Counted from the first letter of the stretch, positions 1 through 9,522 are shown. The stretch is 64,000 nucleotides of DNA from Actinoplanes oryzae (GCF_030757795.1 NZ_JAUQWH010000013.1:1-64000), one strand, 5' to 3'. The notes: a model not told the origin generated them from the letters alone. Translations and numbers: made by a program.

Positions 1-330
1 TCGTGGCCATCCTCGTCCTGGGCCGAGATCACCACCCGCCTCGACGGCCCGGCGGTCGACCTGCGCCTGCGCGGCCGGGAAGCCGACTTCGTGGTCACCG
101 ACACGTCCCCGCCGGCGCCTGCCGTGGCCGCCCCCGACGAGGGCGGCGACCAGGCCCGGCTCACCCTGCGCATGCCGGAGTCCCTCAAGGCAAGGGCCGA
201 GCAGGCCGCCGCCGCCGAGGGCATCTCCGTCAACGCCTGGCTGGTCCGCGCCGTGGCCACCGCGGCCGCCGGCCGGCCCCCGGCCGCCGGCAAGTCCGGC
301 CGGCGCCTCACCGGTTTCGCCCAAGCCTGA
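1..330 (+). CDS. Ribbon-helix-helix (HicB/Arc-like) protein, 5' truncated
   Basis: The reading frame is already open at base 1 and ends with TGA at 328-330, so the start lies upstream of the window. The visible C-terminal part contains a RLTLRMPESLKARAEQAA stretch followed by GISVNAWLVRAV, which is the strand-helix-helix pattern of Arc/HicB-type DNA-binding domains (antitoxin-like). The N-terminal visible part is an unrecognised soluble region. It is 23 nt upstream of the DUF4097 gene on the same strand, so the two are probably co-transcribed. Such a regulator beside a DUF4097 protein is a frequent actinobacterial pair as I recall it. No toxin gene is visible, so calling it an antitoxin would be speculative. 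Confidence 0.7.
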   Translation, partial: SWPSSSWAEITTRLDGPAVDLRLRGREADFVVTDTSPPAPAVAAPDEGGDQARLTLRMPESLKARAEQAAAAEGISVNAWLVRAVATAAAGRPPAAGKSGRRLTGFAQA

Positions 331-353
331 CTTCCTGTCCGAGGAGCGCTGCC

Positions 354-1151
354 ATGCCCGAGTTCACCCGGTCCGAGCCCGTCACCCTCTCGCTGCACAT
401 GCACCGTGGCCACGCCGAGGTGCGTGCCGAGGAAACCAGCACGATGACCGTCACCGTGACCGCCGAGGACGGCAGCGACGCCACGGGCCGCGTCCACATC
501 GAGCTCGACGGCGACGTGCTGATCGTCCACGCCCCCGACCGCGGCGGCCCCGGCTGGCGGCGTGGCCCGCGGGTCGACGTCCTGGTGCGCGTGCCGGCCG
601 GCAGCGCCGTGGCGGCCAAGTCGTCCTCCGCCGACGTGCTCCTGCGCGGCTGCTACGCCGCCGTCCGCGTCGACGCCTCCTCCGCGAACATCGGCCTGGA
701 AGAGGCCACCGGCGACGTGCATCTGACGACGTCGAGCGGGAACCTTGACGTCGGCCGGGTGGGCGGTTCGCTCGGCGCCGGGTCGGGCTCCGGCAAGGTG
801 CACATCGGTGACGTCACCGGTGACGTCATCGCCCGCTCGTCCAGCGGTAATGTGACCGTCGGAAGCGCTGCCACGTCGATCCGCGCCGGGTCGTCGTCCG
901 GCGACATCGAGATCGGTGCCCTGCGCGCGGGCCGCGCCCACCTCAGGACCTCCTCGGGCAACGTCACCGTAGGCGTGGTCGCGGGCACGTCCGTCTGGCT
1001 CGACCTCACCACGTCCTCCGGCCGCACCAGCAGCGACCTTCCGATGACCGACGCCCCGGCCGGCGGCGCCGCGACCCTCGAGCTGCGCGCCACCTCCGCC
1101 AGCGGCGACATCTCCGTCCACCGCGCCGCAGCCCTGCCGGCCGCCGCGTGA
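354..1151 (+). CDS. DUF4097-family beta-strand repeat protein
   Basis: This is a 265-residue protein made almost entirely of short repeated beta-strands rich in Ser/Gly. TSSGNLDVG, GSGKVHIGDV, SSSGNVTVG and SSSGDIEIG recur roughly every 18-20 residues from about residue 110 onward. That is the signature of the DUF4097 (putative adhesin/bactofilin-like solenoid) family. There is no signal peptide or membrane segment, so it is probably cytoplasmic or membrane-associated. ATG at 354 is preceded by GAGGAGC at 341-347, which decides the start. The frame stays open further upstream only because of high G+C. Its function is unknown; location 23 nt after the ribbon-helix-helix gene suggests a two-gene operon. 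Confidence 0.85.
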   Translation: MPEFTRSEPVTLSLHMHRGHAEVRAEETSTMTVTVTAEDGSDATGRVHIELDGDVLIVHAPDRGGPGWRRGPRVDVLVRVPAGSAVAAKSSSADVLLRGCYAAVRVDASSANIGLEEATGDVHLTTSSGNLDVGRVGGSLGAGSGSGKVHIGDVTGDVIARSSSGNVTVGSAATSIRAGSSSGDIEIGALRAGRAHLRTSSGNVTVGVVAGTSVWLDLTTSSGRTSSDLPMTDAPAGGAATLELRATSASGDISVHRAAALPAAA

Positions 1152-1200
1152 CACTTGTCGCCCGTCGCCCGTCGCCCGTCGCGTGCGCCTGCGGCCCGAC

Positions 1201-1290
1201 GCGTCTTGCCCGTGATATGACCAGCCCGACGCGTCTTGCCTGTGATGTGAGCAGGCCGACGCGTCTTGCCCGTGATGTGAGCAGGCCGAC
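1201..1290. repeat. Three tandem copies of a 30-bp repeat
   Basis: Units start at 1201, 1231 and 1261 and share GCGTCTTGCC..GTGAT.TGA..AG.CCGAC with a few substitutions. There are no unique spacers, so this is a minisatellite and not a CRISPR array. It lies in the 405-bp gene-free stretch 1152-1556. Confidence 0.9.
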
Positions 1291-1416
1291 GCGCGACCCG
1301 CGGGCTCTTGCTGCCCGAGCCGCGTCCTCCCCGATGCTCTGACTCGCGTGGCTGCCCGGTGCTCTGACCCGCGTGCTGCCCGTTGCCTGACCAAGTGGGC
1401 CGCAGCCCGGCTCGCT

Positions 1417-1552
1417 TGCTGGGCGTCGTCAGGCCGTTGTCGGTCGTTGCCTGGTCTGCGTCTTGGGCGTCGTTTGGTCTACGTGCTGGGCGTTGCCTGG
1501 GCTGCGTGCTGGGCGTCTTCTGGGGCGTGTGCTGGCCGTCGTCTCGTCGTGC
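1417..1552. repeat. Degenerate 22-23-bp tandem array (TGCTGGGCGT core)
   Basis: TGCTGG cores occur at 1417, 1484, 1507 and 1530, with weaker units between 1438 and 1483. The last three are spaced exactly 23 bp. Each unit ends in a Gly/Val-codon-like GTC/GGC-rich tail. With the 30-bp array this accounts for most of the gene-free stretch between the DUF4097 gene and the response regulator; I see no supportable gene there. Confidence 0.75.
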
Positions 1553-1556
1553 GGGC

Positions 1557-2228
1557 TCAGGAACCGGGGCGGACCAGACCGGTTTCGTAGGCGAGGACGA
1601 CCGCCTGCACCCGGTCCCGCAAGCGCAGTTTGGTCAGCACGTGCCCGACATGCGTCTTCACGGTGGTCTCGCTGACGGTGAGGGCGCGGGCGATCTCGGC
1701 GTTCGAGTGGCCCTTGGCGACGTGGACCAGCACCTCGCGCTCCCGCTCGGTGAGCGCGTCGAGCGCCGGGGCGGCCGGCCCGTCCTCGGTCGCCGGCAGC
1801 AGCTCGGCCACCCGGCTGAGCAGGCGCCCCAGCAGCAGCGGCGCGACCACGGCACCGCCGGCGGCCACCGTGCGCACGGCCGAGACGAGTTCGCCCGGCG
1901 GCACGTCCTTGCCCAGGTAGCCGGCCGCCCCCGCAGCCACGGCGCCCAGCACGTGCTCGTCGCCGTCGTGGGTGGTCAGGATGAGGACCCGCACCGGCAG
2001 GCCGGAGCGCACGATGCTCCGGGTGGCTGTGAGCCCGTCGAGCCGGGGCAGCCGCACGTCCATCACGACGACGTCGGGCAGCAACCGACGGGCGAGGTCG
2101 ACGGCCTCCATCCCGTCGCCGGCCTCGCCGACGACGGTCAGGCCCTCCACCCCCGCGAGCGCGCTCCGCAACCCGGACCGCAGCATCGGCTGGTCGTCGG
2201 CGAGCAGCACTCGGACGGTCCGGGCCAC
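1557..2228 (-). CDS. NarL/FixJ-type response regulator (orphan)
   Basis: This is a 223-residue transcriptional regulator. It has an N-terminal receiver domain (VRVLLADDQPMLRSG; phospho-acceptor Asp in DVVVMDVRLPRLDG; Thr/Lys in LILTTHD and LGKDVPPGEL) and a C-terminal LuxR helix-turn-helix (LTEREREVLVHVAKGHSN...SETTVKTHVGHVLTKL). I chose GTG at 2228 because GGGGAG sits at ideal distance upstream and the receiver fold starts immediately. A longer ATG start at 2285 would add a basic tail with no domain. No histidine kinase is adjacent, so its partner is unknown. It ends next to the tandem arrays. Confidence 0.88.
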   Translation of the reverse strand: MARTVRVLLADDQPMLRSGLRSALAGVEGLTVVGEAGDGMEAVDLARRLLPDVVVMDVRLPRLDGLTATRSIVRSGLPVRVLILTTHDGDEHVLGAVAAGAAGYLGKDVPPGELVSAVRTVAAGGAVVAPLLLGRLLSRVAELLPATEDGPAAPALDALTEREREVLVHVAKGHSNAEIARALTVSETTVKTHVGHVLTKLRLRDRVQAVVLAYETGLVRPGS

Positions 2229-2633
2229 TCCGCTCCCCGCCGCCACCCGCACCCCGTCACCCGCAGTCACCCGCCGCCTCCCCATGCGCCGCTCCGGGCG
2301 CTCACCCTATGCGATCGCGCCGCGGTCCACTGCCGCCCGACCGACGGGTCACGCGCCGGCACGCCCGAACGCCCGCCACGCCCCGTGAGACGTGCCCGCG
2401 TGGCGGCGGCCCCGCGGGGGAGGGGCGAGCGCAATGGCGTAGGTCCCAACCGGCGAGGGGAGCCGGCGAGTCAAGACCGGTGGAGCAGGGCCGCCTTCAC
2501 CGGGGCCGCCACCGCCGCGTTCGCCTTTGTCATCGCCGCCCTGACCGCGATCCGGGCCCGTGACGCCGGCCGGCGAGTCTGCCTGCTCGCACCGGAGGGC
2601 CCCCATAGGCCGGGCACGCGCCTTCCGCGGGTG
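2229..2633. other. Gene-free stretch upstream of the response regulator
   Basis: About 400 bp between the start of the response regulator and the end of the nuclease gene. One + strand frame encodes a membrane-helix-like stretch around 2486-2570, but it has no start or stop of its own. I see no RNA gene, strong hairpin or repeat here. It presumably contains the regulator's promoter. Confidence 0.5.
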
Positions 2634-4313
2634 TCACACGCCGGCGGGGCGGCGGCTGGGCGGCAGGTCGTCCTCGTGCGGGGTGCGGGCGATCGGCAGG
2701 GCCGGGCCGGCTTGCGGGGAGGCGCCGTCCGGAGCGGGACCGGCCGGAACGATGGCGAGCCGGGCCGTGGTGGCCGGCTCGGGGTAGGGCGGGGGCGTCC
2801 CGCCGAACTCGGGGCAGAACGCCTGGTGGCTGCACCAGCCGCAGAGCCGGCTCGGCTTGGGGCGGAAGTCGCGCTGCTCCTTGGCCTGCTCGATCGCGCG
2901 GGACAGGGCCAGCAGGGTGCGCTCGAAGCGCTCCAGCTCCTCGGCGTCCGGGCTGTAGTCGAGGGCCTCGGCATCCTTGAGGTAGAGCAGCCGCAGGACG
3001 CGGGGCACCACGCCGCGGGTGCGCCAGAGGACGAGGGCGTAGAACTTCAGCTGGAACAGGGCGCGGCCCTCGAAGGCCTCCCGCGGGGCGCCGCCGGTCT
3101 TGTAGTCGACCACGCGCAGGTCACCGGCCGGCGAGACGTCGAGGCGGTCGATGTAGCCCCGGATCAGCAGCTCGTCGTCGACCAGCGTGGAGATCAGACT
3201 CTCCCGCTCGGCCGGCTCCAGCCTGTTCGGGTCCTCGACCGCGAAGTAACCCGCCAGCAGGTCGCCGGCGTCCTTCAGGAACCGCTCCAGCCGCGCGGCC
3301 TCGTCCTCCGCGGGCATCTCCGGCATCCCCGGCAGCACCCCGCCCGGGTCGCCGCCGGCCCGCCCGGCGAGATCGGCAACCCCTGCGTCGGCAAGCCCCG
3401 CGCCGGCAAGCCCTGCGCCGGCAACCCCTGCGTCGGCAACCCCCGCGCCGACAGCCGCCGGACCGGAGGCCGCCGAGCGGGAAGCCGTGGAATCGGCACT
3501 CGCGTGGCCGGCATCGGGGCCGGGAGTCGTGGGCCCGGGGACCGGGGCGGACGCGAGGGGCCCGTCCTGCAGCGGGACCGGCACCACGGCGGGGTCGTCG
3601 AACAGGGCCGACAGCTCCGGCTCCTGGGCGAGCAACCGCTCCCACTCCGGGCGCACGAGGGCCACGGCGGCGTCGGGGGTGCGGGCGCCGGCGGGCAGGT
3701 CGAACAGGCGCTCGAGGACGGCGTGGACCAGGGTGCCCCGGACCTGGTCGCGGGTGGGCTGCTCGGGGAGGCGGTCGATCGTGCGGAAGCGGAACAGCAG
3801 CGGGCAGGTCTTGAAGTCGGCCGCGCGCGACGGCGACAGCGACGGCCCCTTCGTCGCGGGCAGCGGCGACCCGGTCGAGGACGGCACCACGGGCTCGCCC
3901 TCCGGCGCGGGGGAGGCGGTGACCGGCACCGCAGCACCCTCGGCCCGGGCGGAGAGACCGGACGGCGGCGCGGAGACAACGGCCGGCACCGCGGGGTCGT
4001 CGGCCGCCGAGACGGACTCCCCGCCCGGAAGAGCCGAGGCGGACTCCCCGTCCGGAAGAGCCGAGGCCGACTCCCCGCCCGGAAGAGCCGAGGCCGACTC
4101 CCCGCCCGGAAGAGCGGAATACGCAGCCGTGGCGGCGTCCCCAGCGGGCGGAGTGGGATGCGCAGGCATCGCAGCATCCCCCGACGGCGGGGCGGCATCC
4201 TCCCGCGGCGCGGAATCCCCGGGCGGCGCGGACGGGACAGACGAGGAAGCGCCGCCGGCCGAGGCGGACGAGACACCGCCGGACGAAAGGGAGGTAACCG
4301 CTTCTGTCGTCAT
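2634..4313 (-). CDS. RecB-family PD-(D/E)XK nuclease with Fe-S cluster and low-complexity insertions
   Basis: This 559-residue protein resembles the RecB/AddB/Cas4 nuclease group. Evidence is the first cluster cysteine in ADFKTCPLLFRFR (C170), the helix GTLVHAVLERLF, the catalytic core VVDYKTGG (D403, K405), and the closing C-x2-C-x5-C (C491, C494, C500), matching a four-cysteine [4Fe-4S] staple. A RecB-like gene next to trmI and the proteasome genes is also seen in Mycobacterium tuberculosis (Rv2119, from memory). It is unusual in having a ~155-residue Ala/Ser/Pro-rich N-terminus with four 9-residue repeats, and a second repeat block near residues 288-314. ATG 4313 is favoured because a -10 box (TAGCCT) sits 7 nt upstream, implying a leaderless mRNA. 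ATG 4343 is the alternative. Confidence 0.85.
   Translation of the reverse strand: MTTEAVTSLSSGGVSSASAGGASSSVPSAPPGDSAPREDAAPPSGDAAMPAHPTPPAGDAATAAYSALPGGESASALPGGESASALPDGESASALPGGESVSAADDPAVPAVVSAPPSGLSARAEGAAVPVTASPAPEGEPVVPSSTGSPLPATKGPSLSPSRAADFKTCPLLFRFRTIDRLPEQPTRDQVRGTLVHAVLERLFDLPAGARTPDAAVALVRPEWERLLAQEPELSALFDDPAVVPVPLQDGPLASAPVPGPTTPGPDAGHASADSTASRSAASGPAAVGAGVADAGVAGAGLAGAGLADAGVADLAGRAGGDPGGVLPGMPEMPAEDEAARLERFLKDAGDLLAGYFAVEDPNRLEPAERESLISTLVDDELLIRGYIDRLDVSPAGDLRVVDYKTGGAPREAFEGRALFQLKFYALVLWRTRGVVPRVLRLLYLKDAEALDYSPDAEELERFERTLLALSRAIEQAKEQRDFRPKPSRLCGWCSHQAFCPEFGGTPPPYPEPATTARLAIVPAGPAPDGASPQAGPALPIARTPHEDDLPPSRRPAGV
3372..3446. repeat. Five 15-bp tandem repeats inside the nuclease gene
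   Basis: Units start at 3372, 3387, 3402, 3417 and 3432 (GYCGGCAA.CCC.GC). On the coding strand they give AGVAD/AGVAG/AGLAG/AGLAD pentapeptides inserted between the N- and C-terminal halves of the nuclease. The period is a multiple of three, so the frame is kept. Confidence 0.9.
4008..4115. repeat. Four 27-bp tandem repeats inside the nuclease gene
   Basis: The GACTCCCCG core recurs at 4015, 4042, 4069 and 4096. The coding strand reads ALPGGESAS, with G-to-D in one copy and A-to-V in the last, at residues 67-102. It lies in the non-conserved N-terminal extension. Confidence 0.9.
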
Positions 4314-4379
4314 GCGGCTAAGGCTAGGGGAGGGGTACGACATCTCCGCCCGCGAGGCGCCGCCCGTAGCATCGATCCC
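4314..4379. promoter_or_regulatory. Divergent promoter region with two leaderless -10 boxes
   Basis: On the minus strand TAGCCT (plus-strand AGGCTA, 4321-4326) is 7 nt before ATG 4313. On the plus strand TAGCAT (4367-4372) is 7 nt before GTG 4380. Neither gene has a Shine-Dalgarno sequence. Both patterns fit leaderless transcripts, a common actinobacterial arrangement. Confidence 0.6.
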
Positions 4380-5531
4380 GTGGACGACGACGCGCAGCGC
4401 AGGCCCGGCCGGCGGCAGGTGGGGCGGGTGCTGGGCGTCCCGGTCTACGTCAGCCCGTCCATGATTCTGCTCGCGGCGCTGGTCACGGTGGTCTACGGCG
4501 GCTACGCGGAGGCTCAGCTGCTGCTGGCCGCCCCGTGGTCGTACCTGGTGGGGCTGGGGTTTGTGGTCTGCCTGCTGGGGTCGGTGCTGCTGCACGAGCT
4601 GGGCCACGCGCTGACCGCCCGGCGCTACGCGATCGGTGTGCGGGGCATCACCCTCGAGCTGCTCGGCGGGTGGACGGAGATGGACCGCGACGCGCCTAAC
4701 CCGCGGGTCGACGCGCTGGTGTCGCTCGCCGGGCCGGCCGTGTCGCTGGTGCTGGGCGTGGCGGCGACCGTGGCCGCGATCCTGCTGCCGGACCGCACGG
4801 TGGCCGATCAGATCGCCTTCCAGCTCGCGGCGAGCAACGTGATCGTGGCGATCTTCAACGTGCTGCCGGGGCTGCCGCTGGACGGCGGGCGGGCGCTGCG
4901 GGCGGGCCTGTGGGCGCTGCTCAAGGACCGCAACCGGGCGACCGAGGGGGCCGCGTGGGCCGGGCGCGGCATCGCGGCGGCGACGGCGCTGGCCACGATC
5001 ACGCTCTACCAGCTGCAGATCCTGACCCTGCTGGGGCTGCTGTTCGTGCTGCTCGTGGCGTTCACCCTCTGGCAGGGTGCGGGGCAGTCGATCCGGCTCG
5101 CGCGGATGACCCGGCGCTTCCCGCTGGTGGACCTGGCGGCGCTGGCCCGGCCCCTGGTCTCCGTACCCTCCGGAACGCCGCTGGCGGAGGCACAGCGCCG
5201 CGCCGACGCGTCCCCGCTGGAGCGCAAGGCCCTGGCCGTGACCGACTCGTCCGGGCGGGTGGTGGCGCTGGTGGATCCCGCGGAGTCGGCGCGGGTGCCG
5301 GCCGCGCGGCGGCCGTGGGTGTCGGTCGACACCGTCGCGGCGGACCTCGCCCGGGTGCCGGCGTTGCGCACGGGACTGACCGGCGAGCAGGTGGTCCGGG
5401 CCGTGCAGGCCCACCCGGGTGCACAGTACGCCGTGACGGCAGGCGAGGATGTCGTCGGCGTGCTGTACGTCGCGGATCTGGCCGAGGTGCTCGAACCGCG
5501 CCGCGCCGCACGCCGTGTGCCCGCCCGGTGA
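4380..5531 (+). CDS. M50-family site-2 protease (membrane zinc peptidase)
   Basis: This 383-residue membrane protein belongs to the S2P/SpoIVFB-like intramembrane metalloproteases. A hydrophobic N-terminal half carries the zinc motif HELGH (H72, E73, H76) followed by a reversed-topology core. The third ligand region LPLDGGRALRAG (D168) is present. More membrane segments follow near residues 195-230. The last ~130 residues look like a degenerate CBS-type regulatory domain (ALAVTDSSGRVVALVD...VGVLYVADL). GTG 4380 is chosen because of the -10 box 7 nt upstream. It ends 16 nt before trmI on the same strand. The substrate is unknown; such proteases often release anti-sigma factors. Confidence 0.88.
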   Translation: MDDDAQRRPGRRQVGRVLGVPVYVSPSMILLAALVTVVYGGYAEAQLLLAAPWSYLVGLGFVVCLLGSVLLHELGHALTARRYAIGVRGITLELLGGWTEMDRDAPNPRVDALVSLAGPAVSLVLGVAATVAAILLPDRTVADQIAFQLAASNVIVAIFNVLPGLPLDGGRALRAGLWALLKDRNRATEGAAWAGRGIAAATALATITLYQLQILTLLGLLFVLLVAFTLWQGAGQSIRLARMTRRFPLVDLAALARPLVSVPSGTPLAEAQRRADASPLERKALAVTDSSGRVVALVDPAESARVPAARRPWVSVDTVAADLARVPALRTGLTGEQVVRAVQAHPGAQYAVTAGEDVVGVLYVADLAEVLEPRRAARRVPAR

Positions 5532-5544
5532 CCGAGAGAGATGA

Positions 5545-6564
<1,020 letters not shown>

Positions 6565-6625
6565 CGCTCCGCGGGGCATCGGGTAGTTTCCGTCCCGGAC
6601 TTCGGACGTGCTGGGGAGGGATCAG

Positions 6626-7225
6626 GTGGGCGCGATGAGTTCTCCGCCGTTCGGGGGCAGCAACGAGATGCCGGCGGTCTTCCCGGACTGGTCGCCCTAC
6701 GAGGACCTGGACTCGGCCGCCCGCGCCTATCTGCGCGACCCCGAGGTGGCCCTGGACGCCCTCTTCGGCGTGCTGCGCGGCGCCTCCGTGCTCACCTTCA
6801 CCCTGGAGCGCTTCGTCAACGAGGTCAACGGCGTGTGGCAGGAGGTCGTCATCTGCGACGGCAGCCGCCTGGTGCTGTGGCACGGCGAGGACGTGGCACC
6901 CGGGGACGGGCCGGTCGGGTCGATGACCTCCTCGCTGCGCGTGGTGCCGCTGTCGACCGTCACCGAGGTGGGCTGCCGGCGGCGGCTCACCCGCACCTCC
7001 AGCGGGCAGGCGAGGGTCGACAGCATCGACGTCTACCTGCTGCTCAGCTCGGTCGACGACGCCGTCCCGCCGCCGGGTGTGGCGGAGGAGGAGGGCCGGG
7101 CGGCCGTACGCCACGACGCCCTGCGCTTCGGTAAGACGCTTGACGATGGCGGGCCTGGCCAGATCGCGCGGCTCGAGGAATTCTCCCGCGTGGTCGCGTC
7201 ACTGGTGGGCCGCCCGACTTTGTGA
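6626..7225 (+). CDS. Conserved hypothetical protein
   Basis: This 199-residue soluble protein has no domain I can name. It has an acidic N-terminal half (PDWSPYEDLDSAARAYLRDP), a beta-rich middle containing EVVICDGSRLVLWHGEDV, and a C-terminal helix ending LEEFSRVVASLVG. GTG 6626 has GGGGAGGG at 6613-6620 with good spacing; ATG 6635 is possible. A -10-like TAGTTT lies at 6584-6589, giving a conventional ~35-nt leader. It lies between trmI and the ferredoxin gene, with which it converges across a hairpin. Good codon bias and a strong ribosome site support a real gene; its role is unknown. Confidence 0.75.
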   Translation: MGAMSSPPFGGSNEMPAVFPDWSPYEDLDSAARAYLRDPEVALDALFGVLRGASVLTFTLERFVNEVNGVWQEVVICDGSRLVLWHGEDVAPGDGPVGSMTSSLRVVPLSTVTEVGCRRRLTRTSSGQARVDSIDVYLLLSSVDDAVPPPGVAEEEGRAAVRHDALRFGKTLDDGGPGQIARLEEFSRVVASLVGRPTL

Positions 7226-7244
7226 CATGTGCCACTGATCAATT

Positions 7245-7276
7245 CCGGACGCGGTGCCTCAGCCCGCCGCGTCCGG
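7245..7276. terminator. Hairpin between convergent genes
   Basis: CCGGACGCGG (7245-7254) pairs perfectly with CCGCGTCCGG (7267-7276) across a 12-nt loop, at the junction of two converging genes. There is no T-run, so any terminator function would be non-canonical. It overlaps the last codons of the ferredoxin gene. Confidence 0.5.
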
Positions 7277-7555
7277 CCCGGCGATCTCCACGTCGTCGCC
7301 GCTGCGCACGACGTGGATGCAGTCGCCCGGGCACTCCTTCGCCGAGTCGATCACCTCGAGCCGCAGCCCGGCCGGCACCACCGCCCGCGCGCCGGGGCTT
7401 TGCAGCAGCTCACCGGCGGTGCCCTTGACGTAGGCCAGTCCGTCGATGTCGAACTCGAAGACCTCCGGCGCGTACTGCACGCACAGCCCGTCCCCGGTGC
7501 ACAGGTCCTGGTCGACCCAGACCTGCAACCGCTCGTCACCGGCTTCTACCGTCAC
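7259..7555 (-). CDS. Ferredoxin (3Fe-4S/4Fe-4S type)
   Basis: This is a 98-residue small electron carrier. The first cluster motif is DLCTGDGLCVQYAPEVFEFD (C-x5-C) and the second is KECPGDCIHV. This pattern is typical of actinobacterial single-cluster ferredoxins that feed cytochromes P450 or other oxidoreductases. GTG 7555 is selected because GGGAGG lies 5-6 nt upstream; longer frames to 7612 lack this. It is convergent with the preceding hypothetical gene and divergent from the proteasomal ATPase gene. Its redox partner is not in the window. Confidence 0.88.
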   Translation of the reverse strand: MTVEAGDERLQVWVDQDLCTGDGLCVQYAPEVFEFDIDGLAYVKGTAGELLQSPGARAVVPAGLRLEVIDSAKECPGDCIHVVRSGDDVEIAGPDAAG

Positions 7556-7729
7556 GGACGCCTCCCGCAAATAGCCCGTTCCGACCGTACCCGACCCCCC
7601 TGACAACCCCATGGACGCGAGTGCCTCGATCGATCAAGCTTGCGTGACGAGGGTGTTGCATGGGTCGAAATCCGGCTTTCAGCGGTTAGTGTTAGCGGTA
7701 GAACGTTCGAGCCCCCGGGGAGGTGGGAC

Positions 7730-9511
7730 GTGGCACGTAGCGACGAGGCGGATTCACGCGCCGCACGTTGGGAGAAAGAGGCCAACGATCTCTCCAGCCA
7801 GGTTGCGTTCCTGCAGGAGGAACTCGCTCTGGTTCGGCGGAAGTTGACCGAAAGCCCCCGACACGTCCGTCAGCTCGAGGAACGGCTCGCGGCAACGCAG
7901 GCGCAGCTGGCCCGAGTGACCGAGAACAACGACCGGCTCGTGGCGACCCTGAAGGAAGCCCGGGCTCAGATCGTCACTCTCAAGGAAGAGATTGACCGGC
8001 TCGCCCAGCCGCCCAGCGGCTACGGCGTCTTCCTGGCCGCCCACGAGGACGGCACCGTCGATGTCTTCACCGGCGGCCGCAAGCTCCGCGTCGCGGTCTC
8101 CCCGTCCCTCGAGGTCGAGGAGCTCAAGCGCGGGCAGGAGGTCCTCCTCAACGACGCCCTCAACGTCGTCGACGCGTTCGGCTTCGAGCGCACCGGCGAG
8201 GTCGTGCTCCTCAAGGAGGTGCTCGACAACCCGGGCGGCGGCCCCAAGGACCGCGCGCTGGTGGTGTCCCACTCCGACGAGGAGCGGATCGTCCACCTGG
8301 CCGAATCGCTGCAGATCGCCAAGCTGCGCGCGGGCGACTCGCTGATGATCGAGCCGCGCTCGGCCTATGCCTACGAGCGCATCCCGAAGAGCGAGGTCGA
8401 GGAGCTCGTCCTCGAGGAGGTCCCCGACGTCGACTACACCGACATCGGCGGCCTGCACTCGCAGATCGAGCAGATCCGCGACGCCGTGGAGCTGCCCTTC
8501 CTGCACGCCGACCTCTTCCGGGAGCACCAGCTGCGCCCGCCGAAGGGCATCCTGCTCTACGGCCCGCCCGGCTGCGGCAAGACGCTGATCGCCAAGGCGG
8601 TCGCCAACTCGCTGGCGAAGAAGATCGCCGAGCGGCGCGGCGAGGAGAAGCACACCAGCTTCTTCCTCAACATCAAGGGCCCCGAGCTGCTCAACAAGTA
8701 CGTGGGCGAGACCGAGCGGCACATCCGCCTGGTCTTCCAGCGGGCGCGCGAGAAGGCCGGCGAGGGCACGCCGGTGATCGTGTTCTTCGACGAGATGGAC
8801 TCGATCTTCCGCACCCGTGGCTCCGGCGTCTCCTCCGACGTGGAGAACACGATCGTCCCCCAGCTCCTCAGCGAGATCGACGGCGTCGAGGGCCTGGAGA
8901 ACGTCATCGTCATCGGCGCCTCCAACCGGGAAGACATGATCGACCCGGCGATCCTGCGCCCCGGCCGCCTCGACGTGAAGATCAAGATCGAGCGCCCGGA
9001 CGCCGAGGCGGCGAAGGACATCTTCGCGAAGTACATCCTCAGCGGCCTGCCGCTGAGCGAGGAGGACCTGGCCGAGCACGGCGGCGACGCCGACGTGACG
9101 GTCGCGGCCATGATCGAGGCCGTGGTCCTGCGGATGTACACGGAGTCCGAGGAGAACCGCTTCCTCGAGGTCACCTACGCCAACGGTGACAAGGAGGTCC
9201 TCTACTTCAAGGACTTCAACTCCGGCGCGATGATCCAGAACATCGTCGACCGCGGCAAGAAGATGGCCATCAAGGAGTTCCTCACCTCCGGCAAGAAGGG
9301 GCTGCGCCTGCAGCACCTGCTCGACAGCTGCGTCGACGAGTTCCGCGAGAACGAGGACCTGCCCAACACCACCAACCCCGACGACTGGGCCCGCATCTCC
9401 GGCAAGAAGGGCGAGCGGATCGTCTACATCCGCACGCTCGTCTCCGGCGGCAAGGGCGCCGAGGCCGGCCGCTCCATCGAGACGGCCAGCAACACCGGTC
9501 AGTACCTGTAA
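7730..9511 (+). CDS. arc: Proteasome-associated AAA ATPase (Mpa/ARC)
   Basis: This 593-residue hexameric unfoldase recognises pupylated proteins and feeds them to the 20S proteasome. An N-terminal coiled coil (about residues 10-90) binds Pup. Tandem OB domains follow, then the AAA module with Walker A GPPGCGKT (residues 278-285), Walker [10 protein letters not shown] (~348-356) and sensor/arginine residues in [15 protein letters not shown]. The protein ends GQYL, the penultimate-tyrosine motif that docks into the proteasome alpha ring. GTG 7730 follows GGGGAGGTGGGA at 7717-7726. A strong terminator follows at 9523, so it forms its own transcription unit ahead of dop. Mycobacterial Mpa is 609 residues, so the length is normal. 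Confidence 0.97.
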   Translation: MARSDEADSRAARWEKEANDLSSQVAFLQEELALVRRKLTESPRHVRQLEERLAATQAQLARVTENNDRLVATLKEARAQIVTLKEEIDRLAQPPSGYGVFLAAHEDGTVDVFTGGRKLRVAVSPSLEVEELKRGQEVLLNDALNVVDAFGFERTGEVVLLKEVLDNPGGGPKDRALVVSHSDEERIVHLAESLQIAKLRAGDSLMIEPRSAYAYERIPKSEVEELVLEEVPDVDYTDIGGLHSQIEQIRDAVELPFLHADLFREHQLRPPKGILLYGPPGCGKTLIAKAVANSLAKKIAERRGEEKHTSFFLNIKGPELLNKYVGETERHIRLVFQRAREKAGEGTPVIVFFDEMDSIFRTRGSGVSSDVENTIVPQLLSEIDGVEGLENVIVIGASNREDMIDPAILRPGRLDVKIKIERPDAEAAKDIFAKYILSGLPLSEEDLAEHGGDADVTVAAMIEAVVLRMYTESEENRFLEVTYANGDKEVLYFKDFNSGAMIQNIVDRGKKMAIKEFLTSGKKGLRLQHLLDSCVDEFRENEDLPNTTNPDDWARISGKKGERIVYIRTLVSGGKGAEAGRSIETASNTGQYL

Positions 9512-9522
9512 CGCACGCTGAG

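Noticed and set aside
1201..1290. Possible CRISPR array from 30-bp repeats (and the 31-bp repeats at 11241)
   Set aside because: The units abut directly with no unique spacers, and no cas genes are present.
2486..2570. Membrane-helix-like peptide in the gap upstream of the first response regulator
   Set aside because: The hydrophobic stretch followed by Arg looks protein-like, but its frame has no plausible start and runs without a stop into other genes. It could be a gene remnant, but I cannot support a call.
1383..4379. Very long plus-strand open frame continuous with the M50 protease
   Set aside because: It is antisense to the response regulator and nuclease genes, crosses repeats, and has no ribosome site; high G+C keeps such frames open. 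Only the part from GTG 4380 has a protease sequence.
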